A stretch of DNA of 64,000 nucleotides from Nonomuraea fuscirosea (GTDB lineage: Bacteria; Actinomycetota; Actinomycetes; Streptosporangiales; Streptosporangiaceae), in the NCBI RefSeq assembly GCF_003001935.1, contig NZ_PVNG01000004.1:496001-560000 (forward strand), given 5' to 3'. Under the pieces are notes generated by a model. It did not search any database. It was given only the letters and a program-made list of their open reading frames with translations, and was not told the DNA's origin. Below are positions 1-8,238 of the stretch, piece after piece (the first letter of the stretch is position 1; each line of letters starts with the position of its first letter). Position numbers and translations under genes: made by a program.

Positions 1-202
1 CGCGGCGCCGGTCGATGAGGTTCTTCACGCCCTCGACGACCTCGGGACGCATCCTTCCGATGGCGAAGTCCTCGTAACAGTACGTGCACCGGAAGTTGCA
101 CTGCTCGGTGGGGAAGAGGATGAGATGGAGCCGGTCGCTGCGGAACGACGCGGCCATCTCCCGATCGAACGCGGAGACGCCCGCCGGCTCGCCCGCGCTC
201 AC
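1..202 (-). CDS. Radical SAM enzyme, N-terminal fragment (probable RiPP maturase)
   Basis: Only the first 67 codons lie in the window; the gene runs off its left edge. The GTG start at 202 overlaps the stop of the upstream peptide gene in a GTGA, so the two are translationally coupled. About 36 residues in, the text reads FPTEQCNFRCTYCYEDF, which contains the CxxxCxxC signature that binds the radical SAM [4Fe-4S] cluster. Enzymes of this kind that directly follow a short Cys-rich peptide gene commonly install thioether or C-C crosslinks; that role is inferred from context. Whether a SPASM or other auxiliary-cluster domain follows cannot be seen. Confidence 0.85.
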   Translation of the reverse strand, partial: MSAGEPAGVSAFDREMAASFRSDRLHLILFPTEQCNFRCTYCYEDFAIGRMRPEVVEGVKNLIDRRR

Positions 203-405
203 TTGGGCGCGCAGCCCATCGAGCAGTTGCCGCCGAAGCAGTTGTTGGCGACATGACCCGGATGTCCCGGATGCGGCGTCAGCTCCGCGTCACCGGCCAG
301 GGCCTGCAACGCCCGGGCGATCTCCGGATCGGCGATCGTGACCCGGCCCTCGTCGTCGACGCTCACGTCCTTCGCCCGGACGGGCACGGCTGATTCATCG
401 GCCAT
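199..405 (-). CDS. Candidate RiPP precursor peptide with three-Cys C-terminus
   Basis: This 68-residue peptide has an acidic, leader-like N-terminal half (MADESAVPVRAKDVSVDDEG, then an IADPEIARALQALAGD helix-like stretch), a short PHPGHPGH segment, and the C-terminal tail NNCFGGNCSMGCAPK. The three cysteines are spaced C-x5-C-x3-C among Gly and Asn, as expected of a crosslinked core. An AGGAG lies about 7 nt before the ATG. The stop overlaps the start of the radical SAM gene, which argues that it is the enzyme's substrate. I do not recognise a named precursor family. A non-RiPP small protein remains possible. Confidence 0.75.
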   Translation of the reverse strand: MADESAVPVRAKDVSVDDEGRVTIADPEIARALQALAGDAELTPHPGHPGHVANNCFGGNCSMGCAPK

Positions 406-621
406 CGTGCACTCCTGTGTCGTTCCCCGCCGGTCCTGCGCGACGGCTGCGGGGACGGCCGGGTGTGCGTGGTCCGATGGTGGTTGCCTGCGGCTTCGCC
501 GAGCACGTACCCGAAGGGGTCTCCGGCGATAGCAAAGCCACCGCCAAATCGGCGCTCCTGGATAGATCCCGCCCGGCCGGGGTAGCGGGACGGCCGGCGC
601 AGCGGCAGACGGGAGTCACGG

Positions 622-996
622 ATGAGCACCATGGCGGGAGACTGGAAGATGACGATCGTCGACGGATGCATGCCCGGCGACCAGCTCAGCCTGCTCAACG
701 TCAGCGCGGGGATCGCCCGGGTCGAGCTGACGCTCTGCGCGGAGGGCGGGCAGCCGCTGGGGCCGATCCGGCTGGTCATCCCGCCGCAGCGCACCCGCTC
801 CTCCGTCCTGGCCGACCTGGTCGGTGCCGGCGGTCCCGTGCGGGAGCTGCCGCACTCGGTCGTGGTCGTGTCGGACGCCCCCGTCCTCGTCCAGCCGCAC
901 CCGGCGGACCGGGACGCCCCGGAGACGGCACAGCAGCCGGCACAGCAGCCGACACGGCAGCCGGCACAGCAGTCGGCACAGCAGTCGGCGGCCTGA
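622..996 (+). CDS. Sensory-rhodopsin-transducer-like (ASRT fold) protein
   Basis: This 124-residue soluble protein resembles the Anabaena sensory rhodopsin transducer family: a stretch around residues 27-55 matches the beta-sandwich pattern (a VELTL strand, then GPIRLVIPPQRTRS), followed by a final strand SDAPVLVQPHPADRD that corresponds to the family's SDVPIVVQ strand. In Anabaena the protein signals from a photoreceptor; elsewhere the fold is used in other small-molecule or DNA-linked roles. No rhodopsin gene lies in the window. The last ~25 residues are a Gln/Pro/Ala/Ser repeat tail not expected in the family. A GGGAG precedes the ATG. It is transcribed away from the RiPP pair. Confidence 0.65.
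   Translation: MSTMAGDWKMTIVDGCMPGDQLSLLNVSAGIARVELTLCAEGGQPLGPIRLVIPPQRTRSSVLADLVGAGGPVRELPHSVVVVSDAPVLVQPHPADRDAPETAQQPAQQPTRQPAQQSAQQSAA
927..986 (+). repeat. Five 12-bp tandem repeats encoding a QQPA-type tail
   Basis: The unit GGCACAGCAGCC occurs five times in a row with 0-2 changes per copy. Because 12 bp is four codons, the repeat can change in number without a frameshift. It encodes the flexible Gln-rich end of the transducer-like protein. Confidence 0.85.
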
Positions 997-1071
997 CCGC
1001 GCCCGCGGGCCGAGGGCATTCTGCAGCATCTTCTCTGCACAAGGGTTTCGGCACGCCACTAGGCTGGGCGG

Positions 1072-1626
1072 ATGTCCACCGACCCGGTCATGCACACGCC
1101 TGCGGCGATGAAGGCGCTGGCCAGCCCGCTGCGGCGGGAGATCCTGCGCCAGCTGGCCAACCACGGCCCGGCCACCTCGACCACGCTGGCCAAGGCCATG
1201 GGTCAGAACACCGGGACCACCAGCTACCACCTGCGGCTGCTCGCCGACACCGGCTTCGTGACCGAGCTGCGCGAGCGGGCCAAGGGGCGGGAACGCTGGT
1301 GGGAGGTGGTCAAGGCCGACCGGCGGCTGCCGGCCCGCGCGGACATGACCGACGCCGAGCAGGACCTCGCCGTGCGGCTGGGTGATTCGCGGCTCGCCGA
1401 GGACCTGCGCCTGCTGTCGGCCTTCGTCCGCGACCGGGACGAGGACAGCGACTGGCAGCAGGGCTCGCGCTCCAGCACCTTCATGACCAAGGAGCGGCTC
1501 AAGGAGTTCCACGAGGAGTACCTGAAGCTGGTGCGCCGCTTCGGCTCCGACCGCGACAGCGCGCCCGAGGGCGCCCGGATGATCCTGCTGCGCTGGATGG
1601 GCTTCCCCGACCCCCGCGGCTCCTGA
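1072..1626 (+). CDS. ArsR-type winged-helix transcriptional regulator
   Basis: This 184-residue protein begins with an HTH typical of ArsR/HTH_20 regulators: MKALASPLRREILRQL, then SYHLRLLADTGFV as the recognition helix, then a basic wing (ERAKGRERWW). The C-terminal half is predicted helical and may bind a ligand or mediate dimerisation. The ligand is unknown. It stands alone between the transducer-like gene and convergent hutU. Confidence 0.85.
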   Translation: MSTDPVMHTPAAMKALASPLRREILRQLANHGPATSTTLAKAMGQNTGTTSYHLRLLADTGFVTELRERAKGRERWWEVVKADRRLPARADMTDAEQDLAVRLGDSRLAEDLRLLSAFVRDRDEDSDWQQGSRSSTFMTKERLKEFHEEYLKLVRRFGSDRDSAPEGARMILLRWMGFPDPRGS

Positions 1627-1639
1627 CGACGAGCTGCCG

Positions 1640-1664
1640 GGTGCGGCGTAAGAGGCGCCGCGCC
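1640..1664. terminator. Hairpin between ArsR gene and hutU
   Basis: GGTGCGGCG and CGCCGCGCC pair over 9 bp with one non-Watson-Crick position and a 7-nt loop. It lies between two convergent genes, so it could stop transcripts from both sides. There is no U-tract, which is common in high-GC actinomycetes. Confidence 0.45.
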
Positions 1665-1700
1665 CCCGCTACACCGGCCGGGTCCTCAGGGAGTCTGACG

Positions 1701-3356
1701 TCATGACTCTCGCATCGGGACGCGTACGCCGGTGTCCTGGGCGACCTCGGCGGCGTGGTCGTAGCCGGCGTCCACGTGCCGGATGACGCCCATGCCCGGG
1801 TCGTTGGTGAGCACCCGGCGGATCTTCTCCCCGGCCAGCGCGGTGCCGTCGGCCACGGTCACCTGGCCGGCGTGGATCGAGCGGCCGATGCCGACCCCGC
1901 CGCCGTGGTGGATCGACACCCAGGAGGCCCCCGAGGCCACGTTCACCATCGCGTTGAGCAGCGGCCAGTCGGCGATCGCGTCCGAGCCGTCCAGCATGCC
2001 CTCGGTCTCCCGGTACGGCGAGGCCACCGACCCGCAGTCCAGGTGGTCGCGGCCGATGACGATCGGAGCCCGCAGCTCACCGCTCGCCACCATGTCGTTG
2101 AACCGCTCGCCGGCCCGGTCGCGTTCGCCGTAGCCGAGCCAGCAGATCCGCGCGGGCAGGCCCTGGAAGTGCACCTTCTCGCCGGCCAGGCGGATCCAGC
2201 GGGCCAGCTGCTCGTTGCCGGGGAACAGCTCCAGGATCGCTCGGTCGGTGGCGGCGATGTCGGCCGGATCACCCGACAGGGCCGCCCACCGGAACGGGCC
2301 CTTGCCCTCGCAGAACAGCGGCCTGATGTACGCGGGCACGAACCCGGGGAAGGCGAAGGCGCGCCCGTACCCCGCCAGCTGGGCCTCGCCCCTGATGGAG
2401 TTGCCGTAGTCGAACACCTCCGCCCCCGCGTCCATGAACCCGACCATGGCCTCGACGTGCCGCGCCATCGACGCGCGGGCCCGCTCGGTGAAACCGGCCG
2501 GGTCCTTGTCGCGCTCGAAGGTCATGTCGTCGAACGCCATCCCGGCGGGCAGGTACGCGAGCGGGTCGTGGGCGCTGGTCTGGTCGGTGACGACGTCGAT
2601 CGGGGCGCCTTCGGCGAGCATGCGCGGCAGCACCTCGGCGGCGTTGCCGAGCAGGCCGATCGACAGCGGGCGCCGGGCGTCCCTCGCCTCGGTGGCCAGC
2701 CGCAGCGCGTGCGCCAGGTCGTCGGCTCGCACGTCGAGGTAGCCGTGGTCGAGGCGGCGCTGGATGCGGGACGGGTCGCACTCGACGCAGATCACCACGC
2801 CGCCGTTCATGGTGACGGCCAGCGGCTGGGCGCCGCCCATCCCGCCGAGCCCGGCGGTGAGCGTGATCGTCCCGGCCAGCGAGCCGCCGAACCTCTTGGC
2901 CGCGACCGCGGCGAACGTCTCGTACGTGCCCTGGAGGATGCCCTGCGTGCCGATGTAGATCCACGAACCGGCCGTCATCTGGCCGTACATGGTCAGCCCC
3001 GCGGCCTCGAGGCGCCGGAACTCCTCCCAGTTGGCCCAGTCGCCGACCAGGTTGGAGTTGGCGATCAGCACGCGCGGCGCCCACTCGTGGGTGGTCATGA
3101 CGCCGACCGGCCGGCCCGACTGCACCAGCATCGTCTCGTCCGCCTTGAGCGTGCGCAGCGTGCGCTCGATCGCGTCGAACGAGCGCCAGTCGCGGGCGGC
3201 GCGTCCGGTGCCGCCGTAGACCACCAGCTCGTCGGGATGCTCGGCCACCTCGGGGTCGAGGTTGTTCTGCAGCATCCGCAGCGCGGCCTCCTGCTGCCAG
3301 CCGAGAGCCGTCAGCGTGCTGCCGCGGGCGGCCCGGACCGGGCGTGCGCCTTCCAT
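1701..3356 (-). CDS. hutU: Urocanate hydratase
   Basis: The product (551 aa, the usual urocanase length) converts urocanate to 4-imidazolone-5-propanoate in histidine degradation, using tightly bound NAD+. Family hallmarks are [11 protein letters not shown] near residue 50, the Gly-rich [10 protein letters not shown] near 170, the active-site segment [15 protein letters not shown] near 440, and [15 protein letters not shown] near 490. It is followed 18 nt after the permease gene on the same strand, so the two probably form one transcript starting at the HutC-like operator. Histidine ammonia-lyase and imidazolonepropionase are not in the window. Confidence 0.96.
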   Translation of the reverse strand: MEGARPVRAARGSTLTALGWQQEAALRMLQNNLDPEVAEHPDELVVYGGTGRAARDWRSFDAIERTLRTLKADETMLVQSGRPVGVMTTHEWAPRVLIANSNLVGDWANWEEFRRLEAAGLTMYGQMTAGSWIYIGTQGILQGTYETFAAVAAKRFGGSLAGTITLTAGLGGMGGAQPLAVTMNGGVVICVECDPSRIQRRLDHGYLDVRADDLAHALRLATEARDARRPLSIGLLGNAAEVLPRMLAEGAPIDVVTDQTSAHDPLAYLPAGMAFDDMTFERDKDPAGFTERARASMARHVEAMVGFMDAGAEVFDYGNSIRGEAQLAGYGRAFAFPGFVPAYIRPLFCEGKGPFRWAALSGDPADIAATDRAILELFPGNEQLARWIRLAGEKVHFQGLPARICWLGYGERDRAGERFNDMVASGELRAPIVIGRDHLDCGSVASPYRETEGMLDGSDAIADWPLLNAMVNVASGASWVSIHHGGGVGIGRSIHAGQVTVADGTALAGEKIRRVLTNDPGMGVIRHVDAGYDHAAEVAQDTGVRVPMRES

Positions 3357-3374
3357 GATGTTCGGTTCCTTTCG

Positions 3375-4802
3375 TCAGCGGGCCGGTGCGGCCTCGGCGG
3401 AGGGGTAGATCATCTCGGCGGGCGGGTTGGCGGTGCGCCTGGCCCAGGGGTAGTAGAGCGCGGCGGTCGCCACCAGCCCGACGATCCACGAGATGTCGGC
3501 GCCGCCGAGCAGCTCGGTGACGGGCCCCGTGTAGAGCTTCTGGGCCAGGAACGGGATCTGGATCAGCACGCCGAAGGCGTAGCAGACCAGCGCGGGCACG
3601 TTCCAGCGGCCGTAGCGGCCGGACGGGTCGTACAGGGCGGGGATGTCCACCCGCTCCTTGGAGATCCGGTAGTAGTCGGTGAGGTTGATGGCGCTCCACG
3701 GCGTGAACACCATGAGCAGCACCAGCACGAAGTTCTTGAAGTTGTTCAGGAAGTCGGCGCTGGCCATGATCGCCACCGCGACCGACACGGCGGTGAAGGC
3801 GACGATGTAGAGCGCGCGGGCCACCGGCGAGATCCGTGAGCGGCCGTTGAACGCGGTCACGGTCGTCAGCAGGCACATGAAGCCGCCGTAGGCGTTGAGC
3901 GTGTTGACGGTCAGCTTGCCGACCACGATCACGAGGTAGATGAGCAGCGCGACGGCCGCGGGCCCGGCCAGCTCGCCGACGAAACCGACCTGGTCTCCGA
4001 CGAACGCGTCGCCGGAGACGGCCGCGATCAGCGCGCCCAGCGTCATCGCCCACTGCGAGCCGATCACGCTGCCCGCGAACGTGCTCCAGAACGTGGCCGA
4101 CTCGGGGGTGCTGCGCGGCAGGTAGCGCGAGTAGTCGGCGACGTAGGGGCCGAACGTCAGCTGCCAGGCCGCCCCGAGCCCCACGGCCAGCAGGAACGTC
4201 GGCGCCTCGAACGGCTTGACGCCGACGACCGCGCCCACGTCGTACGTGGTGAACACGGCGATCAGCAGGTAGCCGAGGCCGCACACGCCGACCACGGTCG
4301 CGATCCTGCCGACGGTGTGGATGAGCCGGTAGCCGGTCACCGCGACGATCACCGTCAGCGCGCCGAAGAGCAGGATGCCGGCGGTCGCGGGCACGTGCAG
4401 GATTCGCCCGAGCGCCTGGCCGGCCAGCACGCTGCCGGTCGCGGCGAAGCCCAGGTACATCAGCACGACGAGGACGAGCGGCACGACCGCGCCGAACACG
4501 CCGAACTGCGCCCGGCTGGAGATCATCTGGGGCAGGCCGAGCCGCGGGCCCTGGGCGGAGTGCAGCGCCATCACCACGCCGCCCAGCACGTTGCCGATGA
4601 GCAGCGCGACGATCGCCCAGAGGGCGTCGGCGCCGAAGACGACGGCGAGCGCGCCGTCCACGATCGCGGTGATCTGCATGTTGGCGCCGAACCAGAGGGT
4701 GAACTGGCTGCGTGGCGTGCCGTGCCGTTCGGCGTCGGGGATCACGTCGATCGTCCGGCGCTCCACGGCGGGGGCCGCGCCCGGGGGATGGTCGTGCTGC
4801 AT
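3375..4802 (-). CDS. NCS1-family permease (cytosine/purine/hydantoin type)
   Basis: The 475-residue membrane protein carries the NCS1 signature near its start (FTLWFGANMQITAIVDGALA) and about twelve hydrophobic segments. NCS1 members import nucleobases, hydantoins, allantoin or related heterocycles with cations. Placement immediately upstream of hutU, and shared control by the divergent GntR gene, make urocanate or another imidazole compound a plausible substrate, but that is inference; cytosine or purine transport is not excluded. The ATG at 4802 follows a GAGAGGCG ribosome site. Confidence 0.85.
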   Translation of the reverse strand: MQHDHPPGAAPAVERRTIDVIPDAERHGTPRSQFTLWFGANMQITAIVDGALAVVFGADALWAIVALLIGNVLGGVVMALHSAQGPRLGLPQMISSRAQFGVFGAVVPLVLVVLMYLGFAATGSVLAGQALGRILHVPATAGILLFGALTVIVAVTGYRLIHTVGRIATVVGVCGLGYLLIAVFTTYDVGAVVGVKPFEAPTFLLAVGLGAAWQLTFGPYVADYSRYLPRSTPESATFWSTFAGSVIGSQWAMTLGALIAAVSGDAFVGDQVGFVGELAGPAAVALLIYLVIVVGKLTVNTLNAYGGFMCLLTTVTAFNGRSRISPVARALYIVAFTAVSVAVAIMASADFLNNFKNFVLVLLMVFTPWSAINLTDYYRISKERVDIPALYDPSGRYGRWNVPALVCYAFGVLIQIPFLAQKLYTGPVTELLGGADISWIVGLVATAALYYPWARRTANPPAEMIYPSAEAAPAR

Positions 4803-4858
4803 GGCGGTCCGCCTCTCGCGCTTCTCGCGCCCTGGGGGATACAGGGGATGGGGGAAAT

Positions 4859-4878
4859 GTACAGTCCTGTATATACAG
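4859..4878. promoter_or_regulatory. Palindromic operator, HutC/GntR type
   Basis: CTGTATATACAG (4867-4878) is a perfect 12-bp palindrome, with a further TGTACA at 4859-4864. It lies in the divergent gap between the permease-hutU operon and the GntR gene. HutC-family GntR repressors bind TGTATATACA-like dyads, so this is probably the urocanate-responsive operator. Confidence 0.75.
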
Positions 4879-4991
4879 CTCGCTACCCTGCGGAGGAAGA
4901 TAAACTTCCGGCCATCGGCCAGGAGAGCTCCTCCGTCCCGCCGTCCCCGAGCCCGTCCCGCCGTCCCCCGAGCCCTGAGGATCGCCAGGCC

Positions 4992-5753
4992 ATGGTGCCC
5001 ATCACGGTGGTCGAGTCCGAACTCGCCGCCCAGTTCCAGCAGGTCGGCCCCGCCTCCGCGCCCGCGTACGAACGGGTCAAGACGCTCATCGCGACCGGCG
5101 TGCGGTCCGGGCGGTGGGCCCACGGCCAGCAGCTCCCGTCGGAGCACCAGCTCGTCGGCGCGCTCGGCCTGTCCCGCATGACGATCAACCGGGCGCTGCG
5201 CGAGCTGACCCACGAGGGCCTCGTCGTGCGGCGGGCGGGGGTGGGCACGTTCGTCGCCGCGCCCAAGGCCGCCTCGGCCCTGCTCCAGGTCAGGAACATC
5301 GCCGACGACGTACGGCGGCACGGCCACCGGCACCGCACCGAGGTCGTCTACGCACGCGAGGAGCCGTCGGGCGCGGCCGATCCCGAGCTCCGGGCGGCGG
5401 CGGGGCCGACCGTGTTCCGCACGCTCATCGTGCACTTCGAGGACGACACCCCCATCCAGCTGGAGGATCGCCTGGTCAACCCGGCCGGCGCGCCCCACTA
5501 CCTGGAGCGCGACTTCACCCGGCAGACCCCGCACGCCTACCTGAACGAGGTGGCGCCGCTCACCCGTGGCGAGCACATCGTCGAGGCGGTGCTCGCCGAC
5601 GCCGCCGAGCGCCGGCTGCTGCGCATCGGCCGCCACGAGCCGTGCCTGCTCGTCCGCCGCCGCACCTGGTCCGGCGACGTGCTGGTGAGCTCGGCCCGCC
5701 TTCTCCATCCGGGCTCCCGCCACCGCCTCGAAGGCACCTTCGGCACCGACTGA
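4992..5753 (+). CDS. hutC: GntR-family repressor of the HutC subfamily
   Basis: The 253-residue product has an N-terminal GntR winged helix (YERVKTLIATGVRSGRW, QLPSEHQLVGALGLSRMTINRALREL, GVGTFVA) and a C-terminal UTRA effector domain (from about residue 95, ending in VRRRTWSGDVLVSSARLLHPG). In the HutC subgroup the UTRA domain binds urocanate and releases DNA. Divergence from hutU across a TGTATATACA palindrome supports this role. The ATG at 4992 is chosen because the GntR domain starts about 25 residues later; its ribosome site is weak. Confidence 0.85.
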   Translation: MVPITVVESELAAQFQQVGPASAPAYERVKTLIATGVRSGRWAHGQQLPSEHQLVGALGLSRMTINRALRELTHEGLVVRRAGVGTFVAAPKAASALLQVRNIADDVRRHGHRHRTEVVYAREEPSGAADPELRAAAGPTVFRTLIVHFEDDTPIQLEDRLVNPAGAPHYLERDFTRQTPHAYLNEVAPLTRGEHIVEAVLADAAERRLLRIGRHEPCLLVRRRTWSGDVLVSSARLLHPGSRHRLEGTFGTD

Positions 5754-5761
5754 GCACCCGC

Positions 5762-5788
5762 CGGCCGGCTGCTCCACTGCGCCGGCCG
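5762..5788. terminator. Perfect 8-bp hairpin between convergent genes
   Basis: CGGCCGGC (5762-5769) pairs with GCCGGCCG (5781-5788) around an 11-nt loop. It sits in the 86-nt gap between the convergent hutC-like and glycosyltransferase genes and so may act as a bidirectional terminator. Confidence 0.5.
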
Positions 5789-5839
5789 CATTTCCCGCCG
5801 CCCGGGGCCCGCAGCCGCCGGCTCCGGGCGGCCGGGCGG

Positions 5840-7024
5840 TCAGGGCAGCATGGCCTCGATGAGGTCCGCGGCGCGCGCGGTGCCGCCCTCGGCCTGTGCT
5901 TCGGCCCGCAGCCGGGCCGAGCGGCGGGCGACCTCCGGGTCGGTGGTCAGCTCGATCAGCGCGGTCCGCAGCCGCTCGGCCGTGGCGTCCTCGGTGTCGA
6001 TCCGGTGGGCGATGCCCAGCTCCACCAGCCGGTCGGCGTTCGTGAACTGCTCGGCGCCCTGCGGAACGGCGATCATCGGCACGCCCGCCAGCAGCCCTTC
6101 GCCGCACCCGCCCATCCCGGCGTGGGTGACGAAGGCGTCGGCCTGCTCCAGGATCGCCCGCTGCGGCACCCAGGGGTGCACCTCGACGTTGGCCGGGATG
6201 TCGCCCAGGTCGCCCGCGTCGGTGTATTTCCCGATCTGCAGCACGACGTGCCAGCCGGGCAGGTCGCCGAAGGCCGCCAGGCACCGGCGGTAGAACTCCG
6301 GCCGGCGCGTGTACGCCGAGCCCAGCGAGATCAGCAGCACCTTGCCGGCGTCCGCCGGGCGGGTCCAGGAGTTCCCCTCGCCCGACAGGTCGAAGCAGGG
6401 GCCGACGAACGTCACCGTACTGGTGTCGACCTGGTCCGCGTACGGCTGCATCGCCCGGGAGATCAGGGCCAGGGCGCGCTCGGGTCGGCCGGAGAAGGCG
6501 TCCACGTCGAGGGTGGTCGCCCCGCAGCCGGCCAGCCAGTCCGCGAACCTCTTCCGGTAGTCGCCGGCGCCCGGCAGCTCCCACAACTGCGCGGCCACGT
6601 CCTGCTCGTACCCCTTCCAGGCCACGAACGTCGGGGACAACTGCAGCAGCGGGCGACCCTGCCGCTCGGCGAGGGCGCGGGCGGCGTAGCCGGCGATGTC
6701 GTACAGGTAGAGGTCCGCGGGATCGTCGTCGTAGGCGGCGCGCAACTGCGGCAGGGCCTGGACGGCGTTGTCCAGGAACAGGCTCATCGCGGCGATCGGG
6801 TCGTCGGGCCAGAGGTTGTCCGCCACCGGCAGGGTGGAGGTGCAGGTGACCAGCTCGGCCCCGGTCCCGGTGATCAGCTCCGCGACCGCCGCGTCGTTGG
6901 CGTAGGTCACCCGGTGGCCGCGGGCCACCAGTTCGCGGATGATCTCCAAGCTGGGCAGGACGTGGCTGATGGCGGGGATCCCGACCATCGAGATATGGGC
7001 ACGACGACGCGGCACGCAGATCAC
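5840..7024 (-). CDS. Macrolide-type glycosyltransferase (MGT, GT1 family)
   Basis: The protein (about 394 aa) starts with the MGT pattern HISMVGIPAISHVLPSLEII, where the family's first HG histidine is replaced by Ser-His, and ends with the donor-binding signature HPWVPQRAILEQADAFVTHAGMG spread over about residues 275-300. Such enzymes transfer sugar from UDP- or dTDP-hexose to macrolides, often to inactivate them. It is alone, about 9 kb from the NRPS cluster, so a tailoring role there is not supported. The start is uncertain: GTG codons at 7024 and 7015 and an ATG at 6988 are in frame, without a clear ribosome site. Confidence 0.88.
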   Translation of the reverse strand: MICVPRRRAHISMVGIPAISHVLPSLEIIRELVARGHRVTYANDAAVAELITGTGAELVTCTSTLPVADNLWPDDPIAAMSLFLDNAVQALPQLRAAYDDDPADLYLYDIAGYAARALAERQGRPLLQLSPTFVAWKGYEQDVAAQLWELPGAGDYRKRFADWLAGCGATTLDVDAFSGRPERALALISRAMQPYADQVDTSTVTFVGPCFDLSGEGNSWTRPADAGKVLLISLGSAYTRRPEFYRRCLAAFGDLPGWHVVLQIGKYTDAGDLGDIPANVEVHPWVPQRAILEQADAFVTHAGMGGCGEGLLAGVPMIAVPQGAEQFTNADRLVELGIAHRIDTEDATAERLRTALIELTTDPEVARRSARLRAEAQAEGGTARAADLIEAMLP

Positions 7025-7097
7025 TCATTTCAGTACTCAAGGTGAAACGTCCATGCTGCACCAGCGCGGACGATCACGCGAAACGCCGGCCGCCGCG

Positions 7098-8102
7098 TCA
7101 TGCGGGGTCCTCCGGGGCGCGCGAGCGCCGGATCAGGAAGACGGCGCACCCCACCAGCCCCCAGGCGGCCAGCACCAGGTACGGCAGCACCCGCTGATGG
7201 CCGCCGAAGTAGACCGCGGTGTGCTGGGCGTTGACCGAGGCTCCCGGGGGCAGCCAGCGCCCGATGGCCCCCAGCGGCGACGGCAGCAGCGGCCAGGACA
7301 CCGCCCCGCCCGAGGACGGGTTGCCGAGCAGCACCATCAGCCCCCAGGTGGGCACCATCGCCCAGCGCCCGACGAGGGTGTGGAACATGGCGAACACCAT
7401 CCCCGAGGCGAACATGGTCAGCGCCAGGATGAACCACGACTCCGGCAGCGGCAGGTTCAGCGCGCCGAGCCCCCAGTCCACGACGGCCACGATGGACAGC
7501 GCGCCGAGCGCCGCGTACGCCACCGTGAAGGCGATCTGCTGCCACGCCGACAGTCCCGCGGCGTTGGCGTGGAGCTGGACGGCTCCGATGAACCCGATGA
7601 CGACCGCCGCGAGCGTGATGTAGAACAGCGCCAGCCCGCGCGGGTCGCCCCGCTGCAGCGGGTTGATGTCGCGCACCGTCAGCCGGACGCCGACCCGGGG
7701 CGCGACCTTCGGCGCCGCCTCGGTGAGCAGCAGCGCCACCGACGCGCCCGACGCGCTCGACACGTTCAGCGTGACGTCGTCGCCGCGCACCACGATGATC
7801 GCGAAGACGCGCTGCTCCTCGACCGCCTCCCAGGCCTGCTCGTAGGAGCGTTCGAAGGACAGGGCGAGGGAGGCGTCGAGCGCCCGCTCCAGGCCGGCGG
7901 CGAAGGCCTTGCCGCGCACGGTCTGATGGCTGACCCCGACCACGGCGACCGGTACGCGGTGCGGGGTCGGGTTGGCCATGGCGTAGGTGTAGGAACCGGC
8001 GAAGAGCCCGGCGCCGGCGGAGAGGATCAGCACGATCACGGTCGCGGGCAGGAACGGCGACTCCTTGAAGGCCTCCCATCGGCGGCTGATCCGGTCGTCC
8101 AT
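7098..8102 (-). CDS. YhgE/Pip- or ABC-2-like membrane protein
   Basis: The 334-residue protein has one transmembrane segment near residue 30, an extracytoplasmic region of about 150 residues, and a C-terminal block of five or six hydrophobic segments. This is the architecture of DUF3533/YhgE-like proteins related to ABC-2 permeases. No ATPase partner is adjacent. The ATG at 8102 is preferred over an upstream GTG because the protein proper starts with the charged MDDRISRRWEAF. It is divergent from a MarR gene across a strong palindrome, so it may be a MarR-controlled drug or lipid export factor. Confidence 0.65.
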   Translation of the reverse strand: MDDRISRRWEAFKESPFLPATVIVLILSAGAGLFAGSYTYAMANPTPHRVPVAVVGVSHQTVRGKAFAAGLERALDASLALSFERSYEQAWEAVEEQRVFAIIVVRGDDVTLNVSSASGASVALLLTEAAPKVAPRVGVRLTVRDINPLQRGDPRGLALFYITLAAVVIGFIGAVQLHANAAGLSAWQQIAFTVAYAALGALSIVAVVDWGLGALNLPLPESWFILALTMFASGMVFAMFHTLVGRWAMVPTWGLMVLLGNPSSGGAVSWPLLPSPLGAIGRWLPPGASVNAQHTAVYFGGHQRVLPYLVLAAWGLVGCAVFLIRRSRAPEDPA

Positions 8103-8190
8103 GCGCACCCACGCTAGGCGCGGGACCACCGGGGCAGCCCGATGACACGCGTCCCTGCCGCAGGCTTGGCCTCGTGATGACGGAAAATTG

Positions 8191-8217
8191 TTTCATTCGA
8201 TACCGTATCGAGTGAAA
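8191..8217. promoter_or_regulatory. 27-bp MarR-type operator
   Basis: TTTCATTCGATAC and GTATCGAGTGAAA are 13-bp arms around one central C, with a single mismatched pair. The site ends 21 nt before the MarR ATG and about 90 nt from the divergent membrane-protein start. Autoregulation plus control of the divergent gene is the usual MarR arrangement. Confidence 0.8.
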
Positions 8218-8238
8218 GGATGCTGATAAGGTGGGTTC

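Noticed and set aside
927..986. CRISPR-like array
   Set aside because: The repeats are 12 bp, contiguous without spacers and in frame within a coding gene.
417..1385. Long alternative-frame reading across the left edge
   Set aside because: It is Arg/Gly/Ala-rich GC-frame shadow sequence overlapping two well supported genes.
5840..7024. Glycosyltransferase as a tailoring enzyme of the NRPS-PKS product
   Set aside because: It is about 9 kb from the operon, separated by unrelated genes with their own regulators, and no sugar biosynthesis genes are present.
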